DNA from: Tubiluchus corallicola
Taxonomy: Eukaryota > Priapulida > Priapulimorpha > Priapulimorphida > Tubiluchidae
Reading direction: 5' to 3'
Assembly: GCA_030141605.1 (NCBI GenBank)
Contig: JAQGDQ010000033.1
Location: 372,001-436,000 of the forward strand
Length of the DNA: 64,000 nt
A model generated the notes under the pieces. It was given only the letters and a program-made list of their open reading frames with translations. It made no database searches and was not told the origin of the DNA. How positions within the stretch are numbered: position 1 is the first letter of the stretch; every line of letters begins with the position of its first letter. Positions 12,378 to 24,215 of this stretch are shown piece after piece. Made by a program: the position numbers and the translations under genes.

Positions 12378-13315
12378 GGCATTGACAAATTAGATATACG
12401 ACCTAGGGTCCTAGACATATAGTTTGACAGACGAGTATATCTGTTTTTATTTTTAGAAGTTTGATATTTGTGCTCAAATTATAACCCGCGGTTACAATAT
12501 TTCAATTGAAATTTTATTAATGGTTACTTTATACTTTATATATCCGAATTTTAAACACAAGAACGCAAATGTAATAGATTTAAGTAGGGAGAGATTGTTG
12601 TATGAGCAAGGTTGTTGCAGTTTGTCTTCGTAATGTCTTACACATTCTGATACATTTTTTAATCTCTTCACGTTGACCAGTTATAACGCGTATAGATACA
12701 TTAAAATGGTTTCGAAGTCGTCAGATTTTATGTTGGTTACAGAAATGTCTTATAGGACTTTTCCATTCATAAACACAAAGACGACTAAATAAATAAATGC
12801 ACTAGTATAGCACTGTTGCTAAAGTACATAAGTATGGAAAAACAGCACTCTGTCAAATTTTAGATCTAAATGAATCGATAATGCTACCAAAAAGTAGTGA
12901 AGTGCTTCATATCTGAATTTCTCAGCCTGGTGCAAAATATTAATCACAATGCAAAAGGTTTATAATCTAAATCCAAATGTGTTTTTAAATACTAGCATTT
13001 ACTGCACTGCGTCTACATTGCAATTTCTAAAGCTGTAAATGTGAAAGCCCCAAAAACAGTTAAACATGTGGATGTGTTTCAGTACTTTTTATACCAGCGA
13101 TACCCTTGACGATTTTATCGATACCATGTACATAGTAACAACAAATGACGTCGTTGCAACAGATATCAAAACTCATATGAGCCTACACACTAAAAAGTAA
13201 CAAATTGAGTATATCAGTAATACACGTTGGTTTTTTTTATTATTATTATTTGGCACCAAATATTGGCACAAAAAGGAGACTATGTAAGAACTTGATTAGC
13301 ATGTTTCGGAAAGTA
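12378..13315. other. Intergenic; right part is the duplicated scramblase 5' flank
   Basis: From about 12800 onward the sequence aligns with 14350-14800 in front of intact copy C, for example around CTTGACGA at 13106 and 14610. The rest shows no gene. Confidence 0.65.
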
Positions 13316-14032
13316 TGACCAATGTTGCAAAAATTACTGAGTGGATGATACCTCCAGAAGCGAATCAGTACCAAACTGCTCTCCTGGTCTGGAATATCTT
13401 ACAAACATAGATTAACTGTTGTTTCATCAGCAGATTGAGTTACTTGAAACATTTACTGAATTGAACTGAATGAATAAATATCTAATGAGAAACAGTACGG
13501 GGCAGCAGATATTCTTTGGATTTTATTGGACACCGTGTTATGGAGAGAGATGAGCTTTGGACATACAGATGTTTGTCAATGAGGCTAGAGAAATCATGCA
13601 TCCGCCCTAGGCCTTGTCGATGCGAGTGTTGTTGGTGCATTTTCTTCTTGGAGATAATGGACATTTTTGTGCTTCATCATACACTGATTGGCAGAACATT
13701 GGCAAGATTGGACTATCTGCTGTCCAGTATATGCAATCCAAAATCAGAATGGACCGAAAATGTTGAGAGTGGTTGGTTCGTGTTTCACTGTGGAGACGTA
13801 AAGTTTAAGATAAAAATCACAGATAATAAAACAGAAGTTGGTGAGATCACAAAGCAGTAGAGTGGCGGGGGTAAGGAAATGTATACAGAGGCAGATAACA
13901 TTGGGGATTACATTTCCAGTAGATCTCGATGTCAAGGTAAAAGCAACTTTACTGAAGCTCGTTTTCCTAATACATTTTACGTTTTGCAAAAAAAAGAATG
14001 CAAGTGGGCAAGGAAAAAGAGAGCCAAGGTAG
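13316..14032 (+). pseudogene. Dead phospholipid scramblase copy B
   Basis: Colinear with copies A and C but broken. The start region (MTNVAKITEWM, then PPE) matches the MGAIAKEWMPPPE start of copy C. A one-base loss near 13375 shifts the frame before CPPGLEYL and stops follow. Later blocks survive in separate frames: RPCRCECCWC near 13610, a diverged core, a TAG directly after EVGEITKQ near 13858, then a further shift to ITFPVDLDVKVKATLL near 13905-13955 ending at a stop near 14032. The Ca2+ loop region and membrane helix are still recognisable. It is closer to copy C than to copy A. Confidence 0.9.
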
Positions 14033-14801
14033 AGTTACAGTGTAACATTTATAATTAAGACCTACTTGTCTTTAACGTTTATCAAAATTAAATGACATTG
14101 CAAACAAGTTTTTTATTAGTATTATTTATGCAGTATAATTCTTATTTTAGAATATATTGTAGTGTGAAGTTAACAAATTTAATTTAGTTATTATAACTGC
14201 GATATTTGCAACTTGTTTCTTTAGGTAATTTTTTATTGAATCTATTCTAACTGAGCATTACACTGCGTGGTATGCAAATTAAAATAGCGCGACCGTTTTC
14301 AGAGTTGCAACATGTTCTCTTAAAGCTTCATTTGATAATAAGAGTGAAACCATGCACTGCTGTTACTAGAGTAGAAAGGATTAACAGTATTTAGTCCTGA
14401 ATTAAACGTTAATGCTATAAAAAGTAGCACAAGTGTTTCATTTCCGAATTTCTTAATCTCGTCCAGAAGTTTAAGTTGCAAATTCAAATCCGTTTTAAAA
14501 TATAGCACTTGCATTGTAATTTTTAAGACTTTGCTGTGCAAGAACTTGCCTATACAAGAGAAGCACTTAAATCTGCGGATATGATGGTGTGCCCTTTATA
14601 GGAATGATGTCCTTGACGACATTGTTGATGAGTGTAACGTCACCTACATTGTGTACACCAATGTAGATAACGTTGTCGTAGCAACAAATGTCAAAAGACA
14701 TATCTGCTCATTCAGTGACATACTGGTGTTTGCATTATTTAAATATTCCGGAAAAATATAGAGGCGTTATAGATATTTAGTTATTACCACAAAGCATACC
14801 T

Positions 14802-15542
14802 ATGGGCGCAATAGCTAAAGAATGGATGCCACCTCCAGAAGACGAACAAGCACCAAACTGTCCTCCTGGTCTTGAATATCTTACAAACATAGACCAACTA
14901 CTGGTTCATCAACAGGTTGAGTTATTCGAAGCCTTTACTGGATTTGAGATGAAGAACAAATATGCAGTAAAGAACATCATGGGGCAACAGATATTCTTTG
15001 CTGGAGAAGAGACTGGATTTTGTTGCAGACTGTGTTGTGGTAAGAGTCGAGCTTTCGATATAAGATTGTTTGACAATGAAGCAAAAGAAGTCATGCATTT
15101 GTCTAGGCCTTATCGGTGCGACTGTTGCTGGTGCCCTTGTTTTTTGCAGAAGATGGAAGTTTGTGCACCTTCCGACACACTAATTGGCAGAGTGGAACAA
15201 GACTGGACTGTTTGCTGCCCAGCATATACAGTCCGAAATCGGAATGGACAGCGAATGTTAAAAGTAGATGGTCCCTGTTTCACTTGTAGTTGTTGTGGAG
15301 ACGTTACGTTTAATGTAAAATCTGCGGATGATAAAATACAAATTGGTAAGATTACTAAGCAATGGACTGGTGTGACAAAAGAAGCGTTCACAGACGCAGA
15401 CAACTTTGGGATGACATTTCCAATAGATCTTGATGTCAAGGTAAAGGCAACATTGCTTGGGCTTGTTTTTCTAATTGATTTCATGTTTTTTGAGAAAGGA
15501 ATGCAAAAGGAGAAAGACATGCCAGGCATGGTGGCTGGTTGA
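14802..15542 (+). CDS. Phospholipid scramblase (PLSCR family), intronless copy C
   Basis: Second intact scramblase, 246 aa, about the same length as copy A and colinear with it. CPPGLEYL is at about 20-27, the palmitoylation-type cysteine cluster is CCWCPC (108-113), GKITKQWTG is at 182-190, the Ca2+-binding loop is DADNFGMTFPID (198-209), and the membrane helix spans about 212-230. More cysteines are present than in copy A (for example CFTCSCC near 159). The ATG was chosen because it opens the conserved EWMPPPE segment and no upstream in-frame extension resembles the family. AATAAA follows about 90 bp after the stop. It is intronless like copy A and lies at the end of the duplicated unit. 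Confidence 0.96.
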   Translation: MGAIAKEWMPPPEDEQAPNCPPGLEYLTNIDQLLVHQQVELFEAFTGFEMKNKYAVKNIMGQQIFFAGEETGFCCRLCCGKSRAFDIRLFDNEAKEVMHLSRPYRCDCCWCPCFLQKMEVCAPSDTLIGRVEQDWTVCCPAYTVRNRNGQRMLKVDGPCFTCSCCGDVTFNVKSADDKIQIGKITKQWTGVTKEAFTDADNFGMTFPIDLDVKVKATLLGLVFLIDFMFFEKGMQKEKDMPGMVAG

Positions 15543-15630
15543 TACACTTTGATAATATTTCGTTTGAAGCTCATTTATAATCTTTGTTTTCCAGTTGAAA
15601 GATAAACCGTCAAATTTTACTTGGAATAAT

Positions 15631-15636
15631 AATAAA
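15631..15636 (+). terminator. Polyadenylation signal of scramblase C
   Basis: AATAAA 89 bp after the stop codon of copy C. Confidence 0.7.
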
Positions 15637-17050
15637 GGTTTCAGAAGTTATAGTACTTGTCTGTTCCGTAGTATTCTAGTATAGATGTATCGCTTTAATT
15701 CCAGCCGTAACTTTGGACAATTTTGAAGCTACTAATCAGCTACAGATTTCTTTAACTTGGTGTCTGAGCTATCTGCAAATTCCACATTATGAACTATATA
15801 TATATATATATATATATATAATAGTAATCAGATTTGCAAAACGCAAATATTAATCAGCTAATCGTAAACATCATATTAAATCAAACACGTAACTCATTCA
15901 TCTGCGCGCTTATTTTAATATGAAGACCAGTAGGTATTAATTTTTGGTGTCGTCGTTACATGTAGGAGATATAAGACTTTTTCGCCCACTCGGGATAGTA
16001 CAGGCACTGCTTTAATATGAACAAATTAAAAAGCCATTGAGATACTGCCACCTATGCTCGCTATTATATTGCAAATGACAGTTATTTGCTGGAAGAAACG
16101 TTTTCATTTTTAGATGTTTTAAATAGCCCAATATATTTCACAGTGATCTCACGGAATTAGGCAACGTAAGCCACTTTTATAAAATCCCTCCCTACTAAAC
16201 CCAAATTGATACTTAAAAACAATAGGCGGCAAATGAGAAAAGATAAATTAATGCTGAGCGATTACCACCTATTAAAGTGATTGCTAACTAATGGTAACCG
16301 TACTTAACAGAAAATATAAAATTGGAAACTATACCGAGAATTTGCCATGCTTGAAAAGGTAGGTTGAGCTATCTGTTGAGAAATCTGTTAAATCAGCCAA
16401 ATGCAGAATGTATAAGTGTAGAACTCAATGCTGGCAGAAAATCGTATGTAGAAATAGCCCCTGCAAAAAGCTCGAAACCTCTATTATATCTTACCTATAT
16501 AATATGTGAAAACCTGACAACACTTACGAGGATAAATATAGTAAAGACGAATGCGCCAGTACATGCGAGGAGTGCATTACGCCCCTTGTTCTTTGACGGC
16601 AGTGAAAGTCAGTCCCCATTTTGACTCGCAAACGTCCTCCGTAGGCCTACAGAGCATCTAGTTCCAGATTCCAGTTCGAGTAGCACTTCGAAACATTTTT
16701 GCAACATTTCTCTGCTCTGCATTAAATTATAGGATTTAATGCAGAGCCATATAGTTGTAGTTTGAATAGCTATTTACAGTAAAATTAACAACATAACTTG
16801 TAATTGCTATGATGTGATGTTTTACGTTTTCTAATCAATGATGTGTTAATGACAATTTTTATCTTTTAGTTAATTGTCCTCGTTTTTCGATTGTTACTTG
16901 CTTGTATTACAGGATCTAAGGAAAATCATAAAGTCTGAACGTGTTGCCCAGTGTTAGCAGGTTAATTGTATGAGTTTGGGGAGTTCATAAGTATCCGAGG
17001 TCTGATTTATCAAGTACCTATGCGTCCGCTTTACTGAAACAACGCCAATA
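15637..17050. other. Intergenic with a (TA)n run
   Basis: AT-rich; a perfect TA dinucleotide run lies at about 15797-15822. No supported gene. Confidence 0.5.
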
Positions 17051-17460
17051 AAAATATTTTCTGTCGGCCAATCTGGCACACAATCAGTCAATCTGTGGCT
17101 GATTTCTAAATCCGGTAATTATTCGATAAATTTTTCAATAACTTGGTTTGTCGTTCAATCAATCTGTAAGTCAGTCAATTAGTAGTTAGTAGTTAATCGG
17201 TTAGTATTTATTTATTTGATCAATAAATTTACCAAATTAGCATTTTCAATTTAGTTAGTCAACCGTTTATCAAATCAAACAGTCGGTTAGTCACTCAGTT
17301 GTCAATCACCAATTATATGACTCAATAAGTCATTCATTCGTTTAGTCAGTCGGCTAGCTACCAGATAGTCTGCCAGCTAGTTAAGGGAGTAACGAGACAG
17401 TCAGATATGACCAATTAATCGATTTCTATTAGTCAGTCAATGAACCAGTCCAAAATCTTC
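17050..17460. repeat. Diffuse decayed (AGTC)-type tetranucleotide tract
   Basis: About 400 bp in which GTCAGTCA, CAGTCAAT, TTAGTCAGTC and similar words recur far more often than in flanking DNA but never as a clean array. It reads as an old tetranucleotide microsatellite broken up by substitutions and indels. Confidence 0.6.
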
Positions 17461-17559
17461 CGTAATTAATGCTAAGTCCATCTATGAACCGAGTAGCGCA
17501 GTGATTTGCTAAATTTCTATTAGGGCGCTTTAGCACTAATTTAGCGTTTTGGAGCTAAT

Positions 17560-17700
17560 ATGAGTAATGCCCCATCAATACGCCGCAAACAATAGGCCAG
17601 TTTCTTAGAGTGCCGTTTGGCTTGGCTGAGATTGGGGTTTGAAAACAGTGATTAAATAGAGCAAAAGTACTGTGATAACTGTAATTAAACCATAATTTTG
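17560..17700 (+). mobile_element. Ty3/Gypsy-type reverse transcriptase scrap
   Basis: A short plus-strand stretch reads NTPQTIGQFLRVPFGLAE, equivalent to the NTPxGxxxFxRxPFGL block of LTR-retrotransposon reverse transcriptases. A stop follows within a few codons and neither flank gives more of the polyprotein. Confidence 0.6.
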
Positions 17701-19705
17701 AGATAAATCAGAAACACCAACGGCTAATACTTTTCCCTTGCTGAGAAGTAGTGAAGAACATTATGTTGCTCTCACACGTGTACGTGATGAAATGGAGACT
17801 TCTATAAGGTCGGATCCCGGACACAGAACACACAAGGTTGATCGGCGTATCTATATATACGTTGATATAATTACCACTTTAAAGCCTATTTGATTCAAAG
17901 AATTGAATAAATGGAGATTATAATACATTTACAGGAATTCGTCCTCTGCTTTGGAAGCTTGACGTCTTTAAAATATTTAGTATATGAAATATATGGCATG
18001 CAGTTTGGTGTACGCTCACCCGCCCTCTTGTGTGGGAAATGTTGTTTCTCTTCCTGCGGTGAAATGCTTACATTAGGCGAGTCGTGTTCTTCGCAGTGGT
18101 TTCGTAAACATTAAAATTAGGACGACATTGCAAAATACTATCGCATTTGGCATTATGCCAGCGCGCCGAATTTTTTTGCAAAAAATGTAAAAACTAAAAT
18201 TAAAACAAGTTTGGTTACAAATTAATTATTATTTTTTCGCTAAATTTAATAGAATACTCTTTTTATTTATAAAATTGAGTCTACAGAGCACCAGGTTTGC
18301 CGTCCAGGACGACTGCCAAGTTTTGCTGTGTCAAATCTTTTTCCTTTTCTAGTCGGCCAGTAGTGTCAGAATGCGCACGCATTATACTAAGCATGTGCAC
18401 TCATGTACTTACGGTATCTGATTATTTTCTGCAAAAAACGACATTAAATAAAAGCATAATTTCTTTGATGTAGTTTAACCATATGACGGCCTGATAACGA
18501 CCGCTAGAGTGCGGCAGAGATTTTAGAATATGTCGTTAGAATAAAAACTCTTTTATTGTGGGGTGAGTGTACATACTACGCATAGATCATTAAATCGCAA
18601 AATAAAAAAAAAATACGCAATGAAACTTGTAGATCCATGTAATGGTTAAGTAAAAATATACTGTCACAGATACGAGTATGTGCGTTATGATATATTTATG
18701 CGTAGTAAATCTTTATGCAGATATTTATGTAGTCGTGTTATGCTATAAACTCTTTTTTGCCAATTGCTGTATATAAAAACAATGATGTGTTGCGAATTTA
18801 TCCTTATTCATTCATATTTGAAAGACTGCTTTAGTTCTAGTTTCTTTATTTGTTTAGATGATGCAGGAAATGTTCTCGATTTTTCTCGTGTTTAGCTCAT
18901 TATTAAGGCCAGCTACTTGTTCATACTGGGGTATTCTATTTGGAACAGACATTTGGTATTCGTTACAAGTGACTGTGCGCCCATTAGACTTTCTGTGATC
19001 GTTTGGGTCTTTTCTCATGAAAATAACCAAAGCACCTATGGGAGAAAGGGGTCAGATTTTAAATTTTTTCTAAACACACGCTTATAGTTAAAATATGTAA
19101 AAGGCGGTTCATCATTAACGCACTAATGCACCGTCATGAGTCAACAGTACGGCATTTTTTTGGAGGTTTACGACCCTGAATACATTATACATAAATTAAA
19201 TAAACCGAGTTTATACTGATCATAATGCACATTTTTATGGCATTTATAGTTATTAATATTTTAGTCTGAGTAATTTTGCCTCATTCCAGGAAATAAAATA
19301 CGCAGCCCAATATTAAAAATAAATATTTGATGTAATCAGAGATAGCTTGAATCTAGTCTTGCGGAACGTTCAATAATACAGAGACACGTAAAACAATTTT
19401 GGATTATGTCCACAATAACAATGACGACAGCGACAGAACTGACTACTTGGGCTCCATTCTTGGAGGTGGTCCAAAAACGCCCAGTGAAACACTCAATATA
19501 ACACCCAATGAAATCGAACAACCAAGATTTCTTTACTCAAGTACTCCAATAATTGATACCAAAAACTACTATTGTCAGCGTTTATTTCAGACGCTCAGTG
19601 TCTTGGAAACAAAAATAAATAATTGTACAGCCATACCAAATTATAAAACTACAAAGTATCTAAATCTTTTGCATTATTCTGATTAAAGCCTGTTCATTTT
19701 ATTAC
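17701..19705. other. Intergenic, one unrecognised open frame
   Basis: No supported gene. A 95-codon plus-strand frame at 19399-19686 (containing YLGSILGGGPKTP) is unusually free of repeats and ends just before the triplet array, but no family resemblance or splice context supports it. Confidence 0.4.
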
Positions 19706-19832
19706 ATCTACTGCTGCTGCTGCCGCCGCTGTCACTACCACTACCACTACCACTGCCACTACCACTATTGACACCACCACCACCATCACCATCACCACCA
19801 CCACCACCACTACTACCACCACTACTACTACA
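19706..19832. repeat. Compound triplet microsatellite (CTG/CCA/CTA)n
   Basis: Imperfect triplet array running from GCTGCTGC through CCACTA and CCACCA units to ACTACTACT. It generates the poly-Val frame on the minus strand, which is not a gene. Confidence 0.95.
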
Positions 19833-20930
19833 CACAAAATATAAAGATTAAGAAAAACAAATGCAGATAAAATCTCATTATTTAACCAGGAAATGTTCAT
19901 TTCATGAGGTACCGCGCCACCACAGCACAGGCCAATAAATTATGCGTATAAATACGTCTTCTTGGTAAAAAGTCACATAAAAACATTACACCCGTCTCGT
20001 TCAAAACTTTCTCATGGTGTGAGTATTTTCACAAAGTAGGTTATTTCATGTTGTTTACGACGATTTATAAACTTTGGAATTAAAGACAAATCGCGACGAG
20101 AATGGGTGCACATGGGCTTCGCCTTATTTTAGAACAAGCAAACACGATTCTGTTTACTTAAGAGGCCAATTTAATCAACTGTTGATAAATTTCGAAGCTA
20201 CAAATTATTCTAACCCCTTTAATCTCTGTCACACGATTTTTACTTATGGATTGGGTTACAATTGGCATGCATTCCACTCAAAAACTGAACAAAAGTCTAT
20301 TTTGTTAAAGCTGTAATGGATAACGTCATTACGTAATGATAATAAATATTAGGCCCAATAATAACAATAGGTTGTGTTTTTTCCTACAAACGCAACGACG
20401 CGGTAATGCCGCTAACCAACACATAGGTCTGTTCAAATAATTTATATAGAAATTAATCATGAAAAAACAATGCTACGGTCAGTTCAATTAGCGGTTAATA
20501 AAGAAAATAATTATTAAATAATCGTAAGCATCATACTTGGATGAAATTATGTACCTTTTACGTGCAATAGAACATTCATTTTGTTTAATTCCATTTAATT
20601 GTTTGAATCACTATTGAAAGTGTGGGACGAATATACGAAAACTTTTCCATTTGATTGTTTAAAAGAATATTGAAAGTTTGGGACAGCTAATGAAGACTAC
20701 CAGTTAGCATTACGTTGATGTTGGCACAGGATGCGCGCAAAGTTTTTTTGTAGTGTGTCAGCATTTTGTCTAGCCTCAAATAACAGGGAACTTATACGAT
20801 TTTATCTACCTTGCTCAATTATTGCTGTCAAGAAACCAGTTTTTGGCATAGTAACGAGCAGACGTGTCCTGCGACGCTTGTCTAGTTTCTGTGTCTAAAT
20901 GCTATATATCGTAAATTTTAGTATGTAGCC
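19833..20930. other. Intergenic, nothing recognised
   Basis: AT-rich; an 80-codon plus-strand frame at 20074-20316 has no recognisable domain. Confidence 0.45.
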
Positions 20931-20937
20931 AGTTCAG

Positions 20938-22275
20938 TAATGTCTGAATTAGCAATCGGTGTACCATCCACCTTAGCTACTAGCTGCAATACATTAAAAA
21001 TCAGTAAAAAGAGTTCCAAAGACGATATACAACAGATAGTAGGGAGAATGCTATTATTTCAGCGATGAATACGGTAGACTGTGGCACATCAATACTTCAG
21101 AATGTCTTGCAAACTGCGTCAATCAAAGTATAGTAAACTTTAGTCACTCTACTTGTTGAACCAATAATTAGTCAGGCGAGAAAGGAATTTTAGTTTAAAT
21201 GCATTCCAGTTTCAACGACGAAAGTATCAGAAGTTATAGAAAAATGTAGCAAGTGTAGTGAACGATCTCAAACATTAGACGCAACTCTGTCCGAATTTAT
21301 GGAATTAAAGAAGCAGACGAAAATGCGAATACCATCGTCCTAAACCATATAAGAGAGGAGCTTAACAAGCATGACGTACATGAATAGGACATTCACCATT
21401 CACATCGCATAGGTCGGGAAACGGACAATAGAAAGGCCTGGGCCAATTATAATTCAATTTACGAGCCATAAAATCAAGAACGGTGTCATAATTACTGCTA
21501 AGACACTGCTGAAAAACTGTAGGGAAACCAAATTGCGTCTCCCTGCTACTACAGTTTATGAAAACTTGACTAAATACAATGCTTTCCTTTCTAAAAGAAG
21601 CTGTTACGGCATCAGGCACAAAGAAGATTTTGCCCCTAGAACGAACATTACTTAACTAGAATCTCTCATTGAAGTGCATTTAGAAATAGATTTTTTTAAA
21701 ACTCCCTCCCAAGGCCTCCATCCCGTCATGCAAAGGGACTAAAAAGACTAATCTCGTTTATTTGTGTCAACAAAACTCCATGCTTTCGACATACTTTAAA
21801 GGCGGTTGATACCATATCATTTAGGACGCATATTTTATGGAAAAATTGCAGTCATGAATATTTTGATGGTATTAAATTGCCAGCGATCGTTACAAAATTT
21901 AACATTTTTGCCTCAGAACAGATAAGATTTTTTGCTTGATGCAGTTTTTAGGTTCGAAATCCTTAATTTGCTTTTTTCTTAGATTCCTTTGCTCTCAAAT
22001 AAACAGAATAAGAACAAAAAATATTTGCCGTTTTTATTTGTTATTGCAATTAGTTTATTTTATTAGTTTGTTTTCATTTGGCGTCATTGTTTTTATGGCG
22101 TTAATTATAGCACTTGTTGTAAATGCGTATTTAATACCATTTATTGTACCTTGTATGATCCACCAATTACATTAAGTCGACGTGCTGTATAATAAGGACT
22201 GGCTTCAGCCTCGGGGCCGAAAAACTACGCTCCGGATGTGACCCACTGACACACTTGGAAATAAAATAAGCAATT
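20938..22275 (+). mobile_element. Internally deleted LINE: decayed ORF1 region plus 3' UTR
   Basis: About 21290-21620 carries remains of a non-LTR retrotransposon ORF1 in two frames: RIYGIKEADENANTIVLNHI, then HSHRIGRE, then RPGPIIIQFTSHKIK, as in RRM-type ORF1 proteins. An in-frame stop and a frame change break it. The right end (about 22170-22275) has a GC-richer block (GGACTGGCTTCAGCCTCGGGGCC) followed by GGAAATAAAATAA, typical of a LINE 3' terminus. No endonuclease or reverse transcriptase is visible between them, so ORF2 appears deleted. Whether both ends belong to one element is inferred. Confidence 0.6.
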
Positions 22276-23705
22276 TAATTGAACACATTCGCAGACAGCT
22301 AAAACACTCATTGCAGCAATCAGTCAAGCTTTGCAAGTGGGAGCCAAAACATAGGCTTGGTCAATTGAAAACGTGTATAGTTTGGCCTGTTTGTTGGTTC
22401 TACAGTTTACAACTAGGCCAAGTGAAGCTAAGTAAGCCCGTAACATCCTCATTTGAAAACTGATTGTCAGCTTTACTATTTGCTACCTACCTTAACGGAG
22501 CGCGAGCTAATATGGCACTCTGATCTTGCTGAGAAAATAAAAACCAACTTTTTCAACTTTAAGAAAATTTAAAGTTGGCATTAAACATTCAATTATTTGT
22601 CAGCTTTTGCCTAAAGCTGATTCCAAAAACGTTTTTACTATGATAGAGCAAACTACAAGTGTTTTCACTGGCCACATCTCTGGTCTCTGGGAATGCTCTC
22701 TATACATCATTTTGATTGCTCTGGCATAATTTAAATTGCCGTGGAAAAATTGGCATAAGAAATTCGTAACGGCCGTACTTATTCATCTTTGAACTGAACC
22801 CGTGCATCTAAACCCTATTAAAATAACATCGAGACAATAAAACTACATTATACTTGCAATTCAACTCATTACAAGTTCACTTCGAAGTAAAACTTTTGTT
22901 TGAAAAAATTCTTGAAGAAGAAAATCTTCGAGACGCCATAAATTTTTGCACATTTCTAGGTGGTACCAAAATTTTACTTTGAATTGAGGCACCAGCTTGT
23001 GTCGTTATTTCGAACAGAGTAATAGATATTTCACAAATAGCCTCACAGCCAATTGCAGGCTGTCTCTTGTTTTATTAATTTGTATAAATAATTAAACAGG
23101 AGAAGGTAAAAGCGAGGGTGGCGCATAACAATAAATCAAAAGACTTTTCAAATTTTTAGCAATCTGAAATTGCCGTAAGTAAAAAAGGTCTAGGAAGTAT
23201 AAAACAGTCGTTTCACCCATCTGTAAACTACTCTACACGTAAAATTTCTTTCAGCAATTGTAAGCATACCACAAAGTAGTCTGTTGCTTGGCACCTCACC
23301 CTACTGCATAAATTCTTGAGGCACCTACAGCAGGCGTATTTGCACCTACTAAGACGAATGAGGTAATAAAGGTATCAGTAGCTGTTATGTGAAATCAGTG
23401 TCCGTCTATGTGAAAATGGGATCAACAACAGCAACAGTTTATGATGAGGAAGCCATGCAAGAAAGGGGTACCGGAAGATGGTGTGGCTTCTGTTTGCTGA
23501 GGCGGTTAATGACGTTACTACGCCGTTTACTTGGCTTAAGTGTCCAAGTATCACCCATGTGTTTCAAGTAAGTGCACAGAGAACACTGGTCAATATAAAT
23601 TGTGTGATAAAAAGTAATGATAGATAAGAGCATAGGATCATTTTGTGCAAGGACAAGAGGCCTAATTAATATGTTGTTATTGGCTTATTTCTTCATCTTT
23701 ATTCA
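22276..23705. other. Intergenic with one odd short frame
   Basis: No supported gene. A 61-codon plus-strand frame at 23389-23571 contains a basic, leucine-rich segment (CLLRRLMTLLRRLLGL) and ends in TTCAAGTAAGT, which could equally be a splice donor. No partner exon was identified. Confidence 0.4.
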
Positions 23706-23710
23706 GTTTC

Positions 23711-23806
<96 letters not shown>

Positions 23807-23832
23807 CGTCTCTCGTCTCTCGTCTCTCATCT
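23706..23832. repeat. (CT)n microsatellite with GTCTCTC higher-order tail
   Basis: About 100 bp of nearly pure CT repeat followed by four GTCTCTC units. It explains the poly-Ser/Leu frame here. Confidence 0.97.
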
Positions 23833-24215
23833 TCTCCTGCTATCTATGTCTTAGCACCTGCCTACAAATACTCTTATTTTGCTAGTGTTTGTACATTTCA
23901 TCTTATTTTTTCTGTAATTTATAAATTATGTAACCGACCTAGTCTGCAATACGCACAAATTTTTTCAACCATTTGAGATGCACAGCAAATTATCATGACA
24001 CCGTTTCAACGATTCTATAATACTTTGTACGCAATGTAAAAGGTTACATAAGGTTTTTAGTAATATGCGCACATATGAATTTGAGTACTTGTTCCTATGC
24101 GGCTTAGCTCATATAAAAGTTAAAGTTTTGCATGGATGCTTGCCGATTAAGAATGTTTGCTTTTTTAATCGCCAGTCCAATGTCTGCATGAGATGAGTAG
24201 CCGATAATTCAATCA
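23833..24215. other. Intergenic downstream of the GPCR
   Basis: Presumed 3' UTR and flank of the minus-strand GPCR; no other feature seen. Confidence 0.45.

Larger units (their letters stand above)
12800..15542 (+). repeat. Tandem segmental duplication (two diverged units of about 1.5 kb)
   Basis: Unit 1, about 12800-14032, contains the dead scramblase. Unit 2, about 14350-15542, contains intact copy C. Similar non-coding flank (about 450-500 bp before each ATG) plus the coding region are shared at an offset of roughly 1480-1550 bp. Flank and coding sequence were therefore copied together as DNA, not by a separate retroposition. Confidence 0.8.

Noticed and set aside
13516-13860. 114-codon frame with scramblase similarity taken as a separate gene
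   Set aside because: It is the middle of the broken scramblase copy B, in one of its several frames.
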